Source of the DNA: Nemertoderma westbladi
Lineage: Eukaryota > Xenacoelomorpha > Nemertodermatida > Nemertodermatidae
Length of the DNA: 64,000 bases
NCBI GenBank assembly: GCA_032718475.1
Contig: JAUCBJ010007629.1
Location: 62,001-126,000 of the forward strand
Reading direction: 5' to 3'
The translations under genes were made by a program, and so were the position numbers. This document shows, piece after piece, positions 21,606-32,836 of the stretch; within the stretch, counting starts at the first letter, position 1, and each line of letters begins with the position of its first letter. The notes under the pieces were generated by a model. That model ran no database searches. It was not told the origin of the DNA and was given only the letters and a program-made list of their open reading frames with translations.

Positions 21606-23658
21606 TACTACTACTACTACTACTAGGATCGGCATGCTGCATTGCAGCTGCATTTTTAAGAATGCTGTGCCGGCTTGTCAACAAAATTGCACTGCCACAA
21701 CTCCCTATCACCCATGACATTTGCTAGATCATCCGCATCTTTAAGGCCAGTGTCCTTTACGATGCGTCTCAAGAAAGTCATGGGCTGTCCACCATGCTTA
21801 TTCACTCCATGAGGCTGCCAAGGTACAAGATCATGCACTGGCTCTTCCTCACGGCGAAAGCAATGTCCTGCAAAGCGGAGGCGATTTTGTTCTAGTGTCA
21901 AGCTTGGGGGAACCAATGAGATACCTCCATTGTTATATAGTGTCTGGTTGGAGATGTGTGCATTGTACTTGACACAATGAACCCGGCGTAGCATTCTTGT
22001 GAATGTGCCATCCAGAGATTTGGTGTCCTCAGCAGTTAGAGCCCAGCATGGACTCCCGTAGAGGAGTACTGGAACTACTGCTGCTCTAAATAATCGGACC
22101 TTAAGTTTCCGATTAATTCTTGGTGACTTCCAAATCCTGGAAAGCCTATTCAAGGCTGCCCATGCCTTTCCCTTACGTATTCGAAGGTCCTCACCTGACT
22201 TCCGGATCCATGATCCCAGGTAACAGAAGTCGTCCACATGCTCAAGTATACCATCCTTTGAGCTTATGCTCATCCGATCAGAGACTTGCTGAGGACTAAC
22301 TGTTAACTGTCAGAATTTTGGTCTTTCTGGAGTTAATAAAAAGACCAACACTAGAAGCAGCATGTTCTAATGAGCTGAGGAGCCGTTGGGCTCCCTCTAA
22401 TGATTCATGAGAGTACTCCTAAGTCATCAGCAAAGTCTAGATCAGTTAGGTACTTGGCAGGATTTCCTCGACTTCTGGAGCCAGTAGGTGGAGTTATCAT
22501 CACCCCATCATCATTATGATGATCTAAGGACATGCGTAGAACATAGTCAACCACAATAATGATCAAGAATGGTGCAAGTGTGTCTCCTTGGAGGACGCCC
22601 CATAACACTTCAAATGGTTCTGTATCACCATCAACAGTAGACACAAATGTTGTCGAACCATCGTATACTGATCTGATTGCTGCAATAATTTCATCAGGAA
22701 TCCCATATAATGAAAGTATGCTGAACATACGTGAGCGAGAGACTGAATCAAAGGCCTTGAAGAAGTCAACAAAGATAACAGCCAGATGCCTGTCTTTCTT
22801 TTTTGATAATTCTTCAATTATCCTTCTAAGTGCCAAAATGGGCTCCATGGTCCCACGACCTTTACGGAACCCATTCTGATTTCCACGGAGCAGTCTCTCA
22901 ATGGGATCCCTGATGCGATTTAATAGAATCCTATTGTATAGCTTTGCAGCAATCGAGATCAATGAGATTCCCCGAAAAGAACCATAGAGTGTTAGGTTGC
23001 CCTTCTTGGGAACTGGCACCAACTTATTTGTTTTCATTTCTTGTGGGACTCTTGTTGTACGGTACATGTCTACTATGATGGGATAGATGAGCTTTAAACA
23101 CTCAGGTATTTTAAAGACCTCAGGGGGAACACCATCTACTCCACTGGCACGATTGGTCTTAATGCTCTTTGCAGCAGCATTCACTTCTGCAAAGGAGATA
23201 TCGCCAATGGGAATATCTGGGAGTACAGACTCAGACACTTTTACTTCTATAAAGTTATCAGGCAATACCCTCTCATTATTGAGGAGCTTTTCAAAGTGGG
23301 CTTTCCAACCATTGAGGCGATCGGCTGGTGATTCAGCCTTAACCTTGGTGGTTGGTTGGCTTTTCCGCCCAGTAAGCAGATTGATCGATTTCCATGCCTG
23401 GGATGATTGCCTGCTGTGGGGAGCATCATTGATGGCATCAACCTGTTGGTTTATTAGCTCCTGTAGATTAACAGAGTACTGCCTGTTCAGGGACCTGATG
23501 CAGCTTTAACTGCATTCTTGGCCGCTGTAGTCTGTTTGAGTCGGGACTCTTTCTGCGCCTTATGAAGGTCATTTCGGCACTTCTGAATTTTGTTGTCAGT
23601 CCAGGGGGCCCTTTTCCTGTTTCGAGGGTATACAGGAACTGTTTCTGCAGCTGCTAAC
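21606..23658 (-). mobile_element. Non-LTR retrotransposon (LINE), 5'-truncated, (TAG)n tail
   Basis: The 3' end is a TAG microsatellite (TAC on the + strand, 21606-21626) placed 83 bases upstream of the capsid start. RT and C-terminal coding lie at 21656-23640. The 5' end is either cut at or continues across the TTAA transposon at 23663. I cannot see an endonuclease domain or a target duplication for the 5' side. Confidence 0.85.
21656..23640 (-). pseudogene. LINE reverse transcriptase ORF
   Basis: The upstream part (23640-23266) is an endonuclease-RT linker (APWTDNKIQKCRNDLHKAQK) with stops. The RT core at 22405-23265 shows NRASGVDGVPPEV, FRGISLIS, NQNGFRKGRG, VIFVDFFKAFDSV, LWGVLQGDTLAP and the catalytic DLDFADDLGV. 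A shift near 22400 leads to the C-terminal part (21656-22273: DFCYLGSWIRKSGEDL, VLLYGSPCWAL, RFAGHCFRREE, GQPMTFLRRIVKDTG), as in many LINE clades. No RNase H is seen. Stops and shifts make it dead. The clade is not assigned. Confidence 0.88.
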
Positions 23659-23662
23659 TTAA

Positions 23663-25216
23663 CCCTATTAGTACCGGGCTATAAAATGTTGTACAAATAC
23701 CGGGAGGGGGTCATATTGACCCCCCCCCTCTAAAATCTACAAATATTTACGAAAACGTCTGATTTTTTGTTTGTACGTAGGTATCACTTGTCTGGATCCG
23801 ACCGAAAAAAAAAATTTTCGAAAAAATGTACTGGGGTGGTTATATTGCAGCACCGAAATTACAAGTAGTGCACAATTTTCACCAAATTTGAAAGTTACAT
23901 TTTCGGCTAATTATTTTTCAATACAGGTTTTTTGGGGTGCAAAATACATTGGAAAATATTTAAAAATGATATGATTACTATAAATGGCTGTTTAGTCCTC
24001 TCTGCGTAGGAAAAAAATGAAAAAAACAAGTAACCAGCACTTTTAAGTTAGAACACAAAATTTTTAATTCACTTATACGATGCTATAAATTCACATTTTC
24101 AGTTTTCGAGTGCGCTGATTCTAATGGAATACATTTCTAATATGCCAGATCATTGCTACTTGTATTTTTCGGCCTAATTTAGCAAATTTTGGTGCTAGCA
24201 CCAAATTTCGTACCCATCACCAAAAAGTACAAGTTTGCGATGTCCAGTGCTGTTTTTAATGATTCCATCGGATTCAGGACCCTCATAAACCCGTATAACG
24301 CAAGAAACAAGGTGATACTATCTACTTATCAATTTGCATATTTTCCAAAATTTGGTGCTGGCACAACAATTTTCACCCACCGGCGAAAAATACAAGTTTG
24401 AGAACTCTTATGAAATTTTTACTGATTCCATTGAATTCAGAACCATCACAAACCCGTATAACGCAAGAAACAAGGTGACACAATCAATTGATATATTTGA
24501 TGGTTTTCAAAATTTCGTGCTAGCACCACATTTTGCACCCACATCCGAAAAATACAAGTTTGAGATGTCTAGTTCGATAATTATATTTTCCATTGAATTC
24601 AGAACAGCCATAAACCTCTAAAACGCAAGAAATAAATTGTCACAAGCAATTTTATATATTGAATGGATTTTCAAAATTTCGTGCTAGCACCAAAATTAGC
24701 ACAAAGCACTGAAAAATACAAGTTTGATACGCTTGGTTCAACTCGTATATATTTCATCGAATCCAGAACCTCAAAAAACCCCAATTGCGTAAAAAACAAG
24801 TTTCAAACAATCAATTTATAAAATTGACTTATTTCAAAATTTGGTGCTGGCACCAAAATTTGGCACCCATCGAAAAAAACAAGTTTGAAATTTCTAAATC
24901 AATTTATATGAATTCCATCCAATTTCTAACACCAAAAAACCGGTGCAAATCAAAAATAGAGATGTTACAATTAATATTTAATGAAATGTAATTTTCAAAA
25001 AACGTCTCAAAAAAAGTGCCAAAAGTAGGGTTAAAAAATGGTGCTATAACTCGAAAAGTACCCAATATTTTTGAAAACGGTTTTCACTACCATTAAGACA
25101 ATACATTTTTAGGAAAAGTCATAAAATTTCAGATTCCCAACTGCGTTTGTTTCAGAATTATAATAAAAAAACCACGGGGGGGGGTCATATTGACCCCCCC
25201 CCCGGGTTTAATAGGG
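23663..25216. mobile_element. TTAA-flanked non-autonomous DNA transposon, copy 2
   Basis: 1554 bp, TTAA at 23659-23662 and 25217-25220, inverted relative to copy 1. It has the same CCCTATTA / TAATAGGG ends, the same terminal G-run/C-run hairpins and the same GGTGCTAGCACC repeats. It is inserted in or at the 5' edge of the LINE. Confidence 0.9.
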
Positions 25217-25352
25217 TTAACTGCTTCGAATGAACTATAGATATTAGACTTACAGTATAGTATAGTAATATCATTCGAGTTAATATTGATTAATTACGGT
25301 CATATGTGAGCATTATTTACGCAATGAATTAATATACAGTATAAACCTAAAC

Positions 25353-26440
25353 TTATTGAATATGCTGTACCCACGACTGTTTTTTGGATCCAATGAATCT
25401 GACTAAATATTCTTTTTTCCCATTACGCACACATTCTTTAAGTTCGCCAATATTTTCGTCAATCAGAAGATAAATATTACTACTCGGGTGGACCTTTTTG
25501 AGTTCGTATGAATAAAATGAACCATTTATTATAGCACCAGCGCTGTCCTTAATATCAAACATTACTGCTGGTACTCTATCCAATCTGACTCGATGAATAA
25601 TAAATAATTCACGTGTCCATTGTTTTCGATAGCCTTTAGCAAAAGCAGTACGCGCGATAGATAATCATACTGTATCTCCAACTTTAAATTTTATTTTCTT
25701 TTGATTAATCTGTCTATATTTCCCATATAATCTATTAATTAATTCAGTTTCATTAAATTTATTAACTTCAATGGGTGTTATTTGTATAGTCCTATGAAAT
25801 GACCTATTATAAGTGAAAATAAGCTTTGGTAAAATTTTTATCCAAACATTATTCCCTCGTTGCGTGAAAATTTTGAACATCTTTGCTTTTAATGTTCATT
25901 GAATCTTTCGACAATAGCCGCCTTATTCACAGAGTACATTACGTAATAACGTACACCTATAGTATCTAAATATTTTCTTACAGATTTATTTAGAATCTCA
26001 GACCCTTGATCAGTCGCGATTCTGTTTGGTTTACCTTTCTGGAATATTTTTTGCAATATACTAATAATTTCAATACCTGTTTTTGTTTTCATACAATAGG
26101 CAAAAGCAAGCCGGCTAAAGGCATCAATACATGTTAATAATTAATAATTATTAATTATTATAATTATTATTTTGTGATTTATATTGCTGCATATCCACCA
26201 GATCTATCATATATATATCTTTTAACCCTCCCGTAAATATTTTAGATGTTGGATAATGATGTCTACGTGGTGCGTGAAGGGGTTGTCTTTTGCCCGCTCA
26301 ACCATTTCTGGGCTTGAGATGGTTTGATGTTTGCGGCTTTTGCTAATTTTGCGATACTTGCAAAACCCACAGGTGATGAAGGATCTAAATAAATTCTTAG
26401 TAGTTAGTACTGCAGCAGGAAGAGTAAGAAGGGGGTCCGA
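25353..26440 (-). pseudogene. INT: Polinton retroviral-type integrase with chromodomain
   Basis: Reading from high to low coordinates: an N-terminal block LDPSSPVGFASIAKLAKA with QKWLSGQK (26290-26420), the first catalytic Asp in MIDLVDM (26190-26210), an AT microsatellite expansion (26130-26175), LTCIDAF, the second Asp in ATDQGSEILN, the Glu in VERFNEH (about 25892-25912), then KFKVGDTV (SH3-like) and a C-terminal chromodomain-like end EYLVRFIGSKKQSW (25353-25420). It is split into at least four frames, so it is inactive. It joins Polinton ends to host DNA. The N-terminal edge is blurred by the abutting BEL fragment at about 26440. Confidence 0.9.
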
Positions 26441-26770
26441 GTAGACTGTATCAGCCATCTGTACTCCATGTTCGGGAGTCAACTCTACAGTATCCGAACT
26501 GCTGGAGCTATCCGGTCTCTGGGAAGTAGGTTCTTGACCAAGATGTTGCTGCGATAGGACAGCTGCCTCTTGGTCCCGTTTTACCTGTGCCCGAGTGCCT
26601 ATGATGGACCTATGGTGGACTAGCCTAGGGTCTGATACTACTGGAGGGATGACCTTTTTTACAGTAGGAGGTGAGCCGAACTTCTCTATTATTCGCTCCA
26701 CTCTCCTATCTGAATCACAGATAGTGGTCTCGATCAGACTGTCCGACAGGTTTTGCTGAGTGTCAGACAT
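26440..26770 (-). pseudogene. gag: BEL-C gag, N-terminal fragment
   Basis: The ATG at 26768-26770 starts MSDTQQNLSDSLIETT, matching BEL-A gag (MTDTRQTLSDSLLETT). It keeps the RSIIGTRAQVKRDQEAA and SQRPDSSSSSDTVE stretches. Similarity to BEL-A ends after MADTVY. Beyond that the open frame runs into Polinton integrase DNA read in the wrong frame, to a stop at 26222. Confidence 0.85.
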
Positions 26771-29033
26771 GTTTAGTTATACAGTTGAATGTCTACTACT
26801 ATAGTTTCAGTTAAAGCAAGTCTAGTAATTCAGTATGACCGCAAGCCTAGCGATTTATTACCGGTACCGTTACTCAGTGGAACGTGATATATATACAATA
26901 TATTAGAATACCGGTATGCTTATAATATATAAGTATTATTACAGACTAGATTTGTCACAGAGTACCGGTATATAATTTTAGCACAAATATATATATATAT
27001 ATAGTAGGCCTATAATGAATACCGGTATACAGCTTACACTTATAGTATATAAGTATAATTCTGGACTAGAATTAATTACAGAGTACCGGTATGATTTCAG
27101 CTCAAATTTATAGAAATAAATATAATAAGCCTATGGTAAGTACCGGTATGTCAATTATTTTTAGAATAATTGAATTTCTGAATATTTTGGGGTTACTTCG
27201 TTACTTTAACTTACTTTATTACCGTTATTTAAGCAGTAGTCCAACTGACAGTGAGACCTAGTCGTTGTATGGCAGGCCTACTATTTATAAATCGTTTGAG
27301 TTGATTTATAATAGATATATACCCGTTTAAAAGGGTTTTTGACAATGTTTGAAATAAATGTTATTATTTCTGGGGAAGTCACTACACAGAAGCTGAACGC
27401 TTCTCAGTGAAGTGCTATTTATTTGACACTAAAACTGATAATTCTAATTTACCTAAGTTACTTAATACTACAAATTACTTACGATACGGGTGAGATTAAT
27501 TCTCTAATTAAACACAACAAAAATATTACGTACGAATTTTTTAGGGTAATTTTACAGGAAGTCTACAAACCAGTCCAACAAAGGGTTAGATTTCTGGCTA
27601 TTACAAAGGACAGGGTACTACGGTATTTAAAATAATAAGTAGTAGTAAATATATTGTACTGTCCAGATAGGAAAATACCACCGCCTGACGACCTATAACC
27701 GTATCGCTATAGGTACAACGTTATGTATCACGGATTGTTCCTATCCAGAAGTTAATAGAGCTAACGAATGTGCCTATCAACCACTTTACAACACAAATAT
27801 ACTGCCTACACTAATTACTTCGGAAGGCACTGTACTCTAAACCCTATATTAGGTACAAGTACCGGTATAACAAATAATCAGTAGTTAAATATACTTGAAC
27901 AGTTAAAAGAACCACGGCATCTGCTGGAGTGACCGAAGCACAAAGTCGTCAGTCTTTACCTACGCCAAGCAGCCCTGATGTAGTACCGGGGTTAGTTTAA
28001 CTATAACGGTATGTATAACAAGCACAATTACTGTAGGAATAAACTTGGGGACATGAATGTTGCGAATAATCGCATAAACTCTGAATAATAAATATTACGC
28101 TACCCGTACAGAATACTCAAACAAATACAAACCAAACGCTGGCAGACTACTATCAAGCCTAAACAAACTACTGTATGTGCAGATTCTGAAACTGTTAGTT
28201 AGTATGCGTGCTAACACGGTAGTACGACTTACTCTTTAAGAGGGGATTGACCTTACAGTGTTGACTGCCCCAACTTACTAACGGCACTTGATCAGACCAA
28301 CTCTACACACGCAGCAATCTCTTCAGACCCAAAAATAGCTAGACAACAATCCAGCCTACAAATATTTGAGTAATAACTATTACGGTACCTGAACAGACCA
28401 CACAAACATGCACAGGCTAAAACACTGGCAGACTACGATCAAGCCTAAATAAACTACAGTATATGCAGACTCTGAAACTGTTAGTTAGTATGCGTGCTAA
28501 CACGGTAGTACGACTTACTCTTTAAGAGGGGATTGACCTTACAGTTATGACTGCCCCAACTTACTAACGGCACTTTATCAGACAAACTCTACACACGCCG
28601 CAATCTCTCCAAACCCAACCACAGTCAGACAGCAGCTCAGCCTACAATTATCTGAACAATCTGAGCAGGGTCACACGCCTTCTGCTCAATATTAACTTAC
28701 TAGGAAATAAAACTGACAGAAATAGGTAAAATCTCAATAAAAATTCAGGGCTGCAGTCCCTGATTAAGTACTAAGACCTACCAGTATACAATAATCAAAT
28801 CGAATAATACTAAATGTACTTGTACAGCAGTACCGGTACCGGTGATGACAGTTAGGCCTACTGACCTACAAAGTACCGGTTCAGTTTTACCGGTCACTAC
28901 GGTATTTTGCAACCTTATTGCCTACTGCAATAAGATTGTAAACTGTTACTGTTCGACAGAACAGTATTTTACTGTATTTAATGCCTACACTTGCAACCTT
29001 ATTGCTTACTGCAATAAGATTATAAACTGTTAC

Positions 29034-29445
29034 TGTTCGCGCTTTCGAAGACCTTTAGCAGTTTAACCCGCCAAAATTTATATGTCTTTTAGTTAATTAA
29101 AACCACTTTAGCATACGACAATAATTTATGCTAATACGCAAAACATTAGCCGAAGTCAGCCCATGCGCGATCATTCACCCGATGGATCTACACCCGGGAG
29201 ACTGAATTCGGATGCTTGAATTGTATTATTACAGTGTAAGGTTGCAGTGTATACCTAATGTATTATTCGATAGATAGTTAATAATTAATCTCTGACAGGT
29301 ATTATTGGCTTTCGGGAAATATTAACAGTTCCTTTAGGACGTGGCGCTTTATCTATTTAAACAGAACTAGGACTTATACTAAACGCAACGATACTGCTTG
29401 GGATTGAAGTATAAAGCGTATTCTTTAGGAAATACTTTGTTAATA
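29034..29445 (-). repeat. Truncated LTR of BEL-C
   Basis: It begins TGTTCGCGCTTTCGAAGACC (BEL-A: TGTTTGCGCTTTTAAGACC) and can be followed through ACATTAGCCGAAG, CGGGAGACTGA and GGACGTGGCGCT to about 29445, where Polinton sequence resumes. The rest of the 1.16-kb LTR is missing. Confidence 0.85.
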
Positions 29446-29549
29446 CTTTGTTTTTTGTCTAAGCTTCGGCTTAAAATCGGTCTCATCTTGCGTGGTATCT
29501 TTTCAACAACCGCAAGTAATATGTATATTCAAATCTCTTATAAAGGGCA

Positions 29550-29717
29550 TCACCGTAAAAACAGCTGAAATTTTTTTATTTTCTTTGAAGTTGATGTTTT
29601 GAAGGGTTTTCTTTTTGTAGTATTTACTCTAGGTATATCTTGAGGTTTTAAATCAGTAGCTAACGGTTTACTCGATACTAAATATAATTTTCTAAATGTT
29701 ACTCCCGTTTTAACCAT
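29550..29717 (-). CDS. Small basic Polinton protein (55 aa)
   Basis: The ATG at 29715-29717 lies two bases below the stop of the next gene up, typical of tight Polinton late-gene packing. It is intact to the TGA at 29550-29552. The protein is strongly basic (TTKRKPFKTSTSKKIKKF) with no membrane segment, which would suit a DNA-binding core-type protein. No family is recognised. Confidence 0.5.
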   Translation of the reverse strand: MVKTGVTFRKLYLVSSKPLATDLKPQDIPRVNTTKRKPFKTSTSKKIKKFQLFLR

Positions 29718-29719
29718 TA

Positions 29720-30103
29720 TTACCGTCCATGGTTAATTCTTTTTGCAATAGCCACTCCAGCGGCGGCAGCACCAGCTCCCGCAGCGAGTTTTGCGCCAAT
29801 GCCGAGTAGGGGTATTAGAAACGGTAGTATACCACCAGATTGATTGGTTAACTTTTTTCTGTAACTTGATATATTTTTTGTTTTGCGGTTGAGTGATTTT
29901 AATACCTTTTTATAACGACGAATATTTCTAAATGAATGAGAGGTCAATTGTATGATACCTTTTAGAACATTTAATTCAGTATTTACAATGAGCCGTATTA
30001 ATTCGTTACTAGCGGTATGGTTATTAAAATAAGTTCTTTGTTGAGGGGTAGCGCTGCATAGAAATTCCAATTCGTTACGATATTTCTGCACAAGTCTATT
30101 CAT
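29720..30103 (-). CDS. Small Polinton virion protein with Gly/Ala-rich hydrophobic tail
   Basis: 127 codons, intact. The N-terminal two thirds are helical and basic (RRYKKVLKSLNRKTK). The end has a GGILPFLIPLLGIGAKLAAG stretch, then Ala/Gly repeats and a basic tip. This architecture (basic helical region, NQSGG, hydrophobic Gly/Ala segment) recurs in small Polinton proteins next to the ATPase and is likened to adenoviral membrane-lytic or core proteins. The specific role is inference. It lies between the 55-aa protein and the ATPase. Confidence 0.65.
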   Translation of the reverse strand: MNRLVQKYRNELEFLCSATPQQRTYFNNHTASNELIRLIVNTELNVLKGIIQLTSHSFRNIRRYKKVLKSLNRKTKNISSYRKKLTNQSGGILPFLIPLLGIGAKLAAGAGAAAAGVAIAKRINHGR

Positions 30104-30136
30104 TGTTGCAACATTATTGAAAATTGTTACAAAATA

Positions 30137-30817
30137 TTAATTATTATTATTATTATTATTATTTTTGCTACGTTTATAGTCAATGTAATTTTTAATGTAA
30201 CAATTATGATTACGAAATATATCCGATCTAAATCTTAAATGTTCGGGTGTTTCTTGTCGTAAATCAATTAAGAAATGTGAAAATGGTTCAATTGTCGCAT
30301 CTTGATAGGAATCTACTAAAAATTTGGTATGCCCTGGTAACATCTGCTTTGCAAAATTTAAAACCGATAAACTGTCTCGTGGAATTTTCATTAATACTAA
30401 GGTATGGCTATTAATTGATCTTGTACGGTTATGCTTCCCTCCGTAAAACATGTTTTGCGTTATAAAACAAATAAATATATTGGAATGATGAGCAACCTTA
30501 GTAAACGATACAGTTAAGGCTGTACTAGACTCAGTTTCTGTTAATAAATCATCTATAATTAATAAATCTCGGCTATTTATTAAACTATCTATATTTTCAG
30601 GCAAACCTTTGTAAAGGTGAGTAATACCAGGAATAGTCAGGGGATTGCTCCCGTAACAACACAATACTCGTAAGGGAGGTTCGTTGAAGCAACCATTCTT
30701 GTGTTTAATTAAATTACCAACAAATGTAGACTTTCCGGAACCAGATGGGCCAGAAATTATCATACTCGTTCCCATTTGAAAGTTTAAATTATATGGACCT
30801 GAATTAAAGTCAGCCAT
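30137..30817 (-). CDS. ATP: FtsK/A32-type genome-packaging ATPase
   Basis: 226 codons, intact. Walker A is GPSGSGKS (residues 23-30), Walker B is LLIIDD (86-91), and the FICFITQN strand (about 116-123) carries the downstream polar residue. These are marks of the A32-like ATPases that pump DNA into capsids in Polintons and related large DNA viruses. Length is normal for Polinton ATPases (about 200-260). The C-terminus ends in a run of Asn encoded by an AAT microsatellite (30139-30165), so the natural end may have been altered by repeat expansion. It is the best-preserved enzyme of the element. Confidence 0.93.
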   Translation of the reverse strand: MADFNSGPYNLNFQMGTSMIISGPSGSGKSTFVGNLIKHKNGCFNEPPLRVLCCYGSNPLTIPGITHLYKGLPENIDSLINSRDLLIIDDLLTETESSTALTVSFTKVAHHSNIFICFITQNMFYGGKHNRTRSINSHTLVLMKIPRDSLSVLNFAKQMLPGHTKFLVDSYQDATIEPFSHFLIDLRQETPEHLRFRSDIFRNHNCYIKNYIDYKRSKNNNNNNNN

Positions 30818-31009
30818 TTATTATTATTATTAAGATATATCACCAATACAATATAATATAATATAATATAATATAACATAACGAACCATCATCACCATTA
30901 CTATGTATATATGTAACAATTCGCAAAAAACAACATTTTACAACAAAAAGTATGTACAACTGTAGTATTAGTATATTCATCATGGCAATCTTTCGTTCTG
31001 CATATTACC
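30818..31009. repeat. AT microsatellite in the ATPase upstream spacer
   Basis: It contains about six ATAAT units near 30850-30880. Otherwise it is an AT-rich intergenic spacer without an ORF. Confidence 0.6.
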
Positions 31010-31704
31010 TTATTTGAAAAGATTGTGTAATCGTATACCAGCAATCAACAGACATTGTTTTTGATTTAAATAATGTCCATACCAAGTGAGATAGCGGTGA
31101 CATCGTATAAATTCGTTATACTTCTTAGTTTGACATTTACGTTCTATACCACGTCCGTAGCATTTAGTACTGGAAATATGACTTAGAGTATTGTCCGTCA
31201 AAGTGCGAATTACTCTCATACACAAATCATTGCAAAGAATACCTTCATAAAGTTTCAAATAATACTTTTTTGGTTTTATACCTCTTGAAGATGATTCATC
31301 TTTATATGTCTTAAAGTAAATATCAAAACTACGCAAATTCTTATTTAATTTTACAGTGATATTTTTATGTTCTTCATCAAACAACCAAGGTACCATAAAG
31401 CCGCCTTTTTTCACTATATATCGATAAAAAATATTCTGTGATATTGTAAATAACTCGTTAGATTCGTTACTTTTTCCTGAAATGTAGATAGAATTCCGGA
31501 GCTCTTTCAAATAATATGGATTATATAACTTGTTTACTCTGCAAAGTGTCTGTATTCTACAAATTGGACAAATTTTAGTACAATCATTAATTTCAACATA
31601 TTGATCAATACATGTCACGCAAGTTCCAAGCTTATTAACACATATGTAAGATGTTTTAAATTAGAATAACAAATACTACAATTTGTGTTTATTAATATAT
31701 CCAT
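31010..31704 (-). pseudogene. RING-finger-like Polinton protein, one frameshift
   Basis: The ATG at 31702-31704 opens MDILINTNCSICYSNLKH, then meets a stop. The next frame continues CVNKLGTCVTCIDQYVEIND and KICPICR. Together these give C-x2-C, C, C-x2-C and C-x2-C spacing like a RING domain, although the usual His ligand is not evident. After this, 202 codons stay open (31010-31618) with Lys/Tyr-rich sequence and further Cys residues (CNDLCMRV, CYGRGIERKCQTKK). RING proteins in viruses are usually ubiquitin ligases, so that role is an inference. One indel near 31630 breaks it. It lies between the ATPase and the last unknown gene. Confidence 0.55.
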
Positions 31705-31771
31705 TTTTCTTAAATAACCAAACCAAAATCGTTAAAATGTTGATAAAATATTTATAATATAGCTGAAAAAG

Positions 31772-32197
31772 TCAAGAATTATCTTCATTGTCATCGGTTT
31801 CATCAGTGGTTACAAGGGTTTTTTTCGAAATAATAACTATAAACAAAGCCAAAATTTCATAAGCATTTTTACGATCTAATTTGATCACAAACTTTTCACA
31901 TTTATTGCTCGCTATATTACCACTATATTGAGTAATAACAATAAAGTTATCTGACATTGATAAAATTGTGAATTTATCTAAATCATCTTCTTCTTTGTAA
32001 TCTAAAAGGTAATTAGTAGAATCTACCTCACCAAAAATATCAATAGATCGTAGTTCTTTTCTTGCTTGTTCAGAAATATCTATTTTAAAATTAGGTTGTG
32101 AAGGACAATAAATAGTGTTAGCAATAACAATACAAGTAAGATTATCTACAGTATTAAATGTATGTCTTATTACAGGTGTAGGTGTATCAGAAGACAT
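31772..32197 (-). CDS. Polinton protein of unknown function (141 aa)
   Basis: The open frame begins at 32233, but the repeat-encoded start (poly-Ile from an ATT microsatellite) is unlikely. The ATG at 32195-32197 (MSSDTPTPV) is the better start. The protein is acidic, with an Asp/Glu-rich end (TTDETDDNEDN) and a hydrophobic segment ILALFIVIISK near the C-terminus. I recognise no family. It is the first gene inside the right inverted repeat and faces leftward with the late genes. Confidence 0.55.
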   Translation of the reverse strand: MSSDTPTPVIRHTFNTVDNLTCIVIANTIYCPSQPNFKIDISEQARKELRSIDIFGEVDSTNYLLDYKEEDDLDKFTILSMSDNFIVITQYSGNIASNKCEKFVIKLDRKNAYEILALFIVIISKKTLVTTDETDDNEDNS

Positions 32198-32402
32198 TAT
32201 TATTATTATTATTATTATTTTATGTAATAACAATTAAATAACAGCAACAAGATAGATAAATAAATATTAATAATATTTTTTCTATTCTATTCATATATTT
32301 ATATAGATCATTTTATATATATACAACCAATCAACTAAGAACACGTGTCACATGTAACCAATAGAAAATAAATAATAACAGTAAATGAAGCAAAATAGGT
32401 CA

Positions 32403-32836
32403 GGCTATGGTATAACTCGGATATTTATCGCCTTTTTCTCTCAAGGTTGGATGAAAGAGTGAGTGGTGAATTGTGGGGGGTTATAACGGTCCCGAGTTCA
32501 AACCTGGTTGAATATTTTGTTATCTGAAAAATTGCAAAATGAAATTTAGTTACTGGTGAAAAATAGCAAAATGAAAAATAGTAGAAGTTACCTGTAGACA
32601 CCCCTAGCACCTGTAAAATAAAGGTTGGTGAATATGAAAATACTGGTTGCTGAAAAATAGCGATTTGAAAAATAGTAGAAGTTACCTGTAGACACTCCTA
32701 GCGCCTGTAAAATAGAGGTTGGTGAATATGAAAATACTGGTTGCTAAAAAATAGTAGAAGTTACCTGATGCTAAGTGTAGACACCCGAACACCTGTAAGA
32801 TAAAGGCTTATGATTGGATGCAGTACTAGCGTTGGG
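32403..32836 (-). repeat. Right terminal inverted repeat of the Polinton
   Basis: Reverse complement of 1-438, with the same internal direct repeats (units at about 32580-32680 and 32680-32770). It ends at GATGCAGTACTAGCGTTGG. A second GATTGGATGCAGTACTA at about 32961 hints that related terminal sequence continues outside. Confidence 0.9.

Larger units (their letters stand above)
26440..29445 (-). mobile_element. BEL/Pao retrotransposon fragment (BEL-C): partial LTR, leader and gag start
   Basis: Related to BEL-A but diverged. The partial LTR (29034-29445) corresponds to roughly the first 400 + strand bases of BEL-A's LTR. A 2.2-kb leader follows at 26771-29033, with a tandem duplication of about 300 bp (28130-28340 and 28430-28620), and then the first ~110 codons of gag. 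Both ends are truncated, and no target duplication is visible. Confidence 0.85.
1..32836. mobile_element. Polinton/Maverick DNA transposon, degenerate, with nested insertions
   Basis: A self-synthesising virus-like transposon. The first 438 bases reappear in reverse complement at 32403-32836 as long terminal inverted repeats. Between them lie the defining genes of the family: protein-primed DNA polymerase B, retroviral-type integrase, FtsK/A32-type ATPase, adenain-like cysteine protease and double-jelly-roll capsid protein. About 15 kb of later insertions (Gypsy, LINE, BEL fragment and four DNA transposons) inflate it to nearly 33 kb. Many reading frames are broken, so it is unlikely to be autonomous. 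The window opens inside or at the left repeat, so the outer terminus and the usual 6-bp target duplication cannot be checked. A partial repeat of the terminal sequence at about 32960 suggests the element may extend past 32836. Confidence 0.95.
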
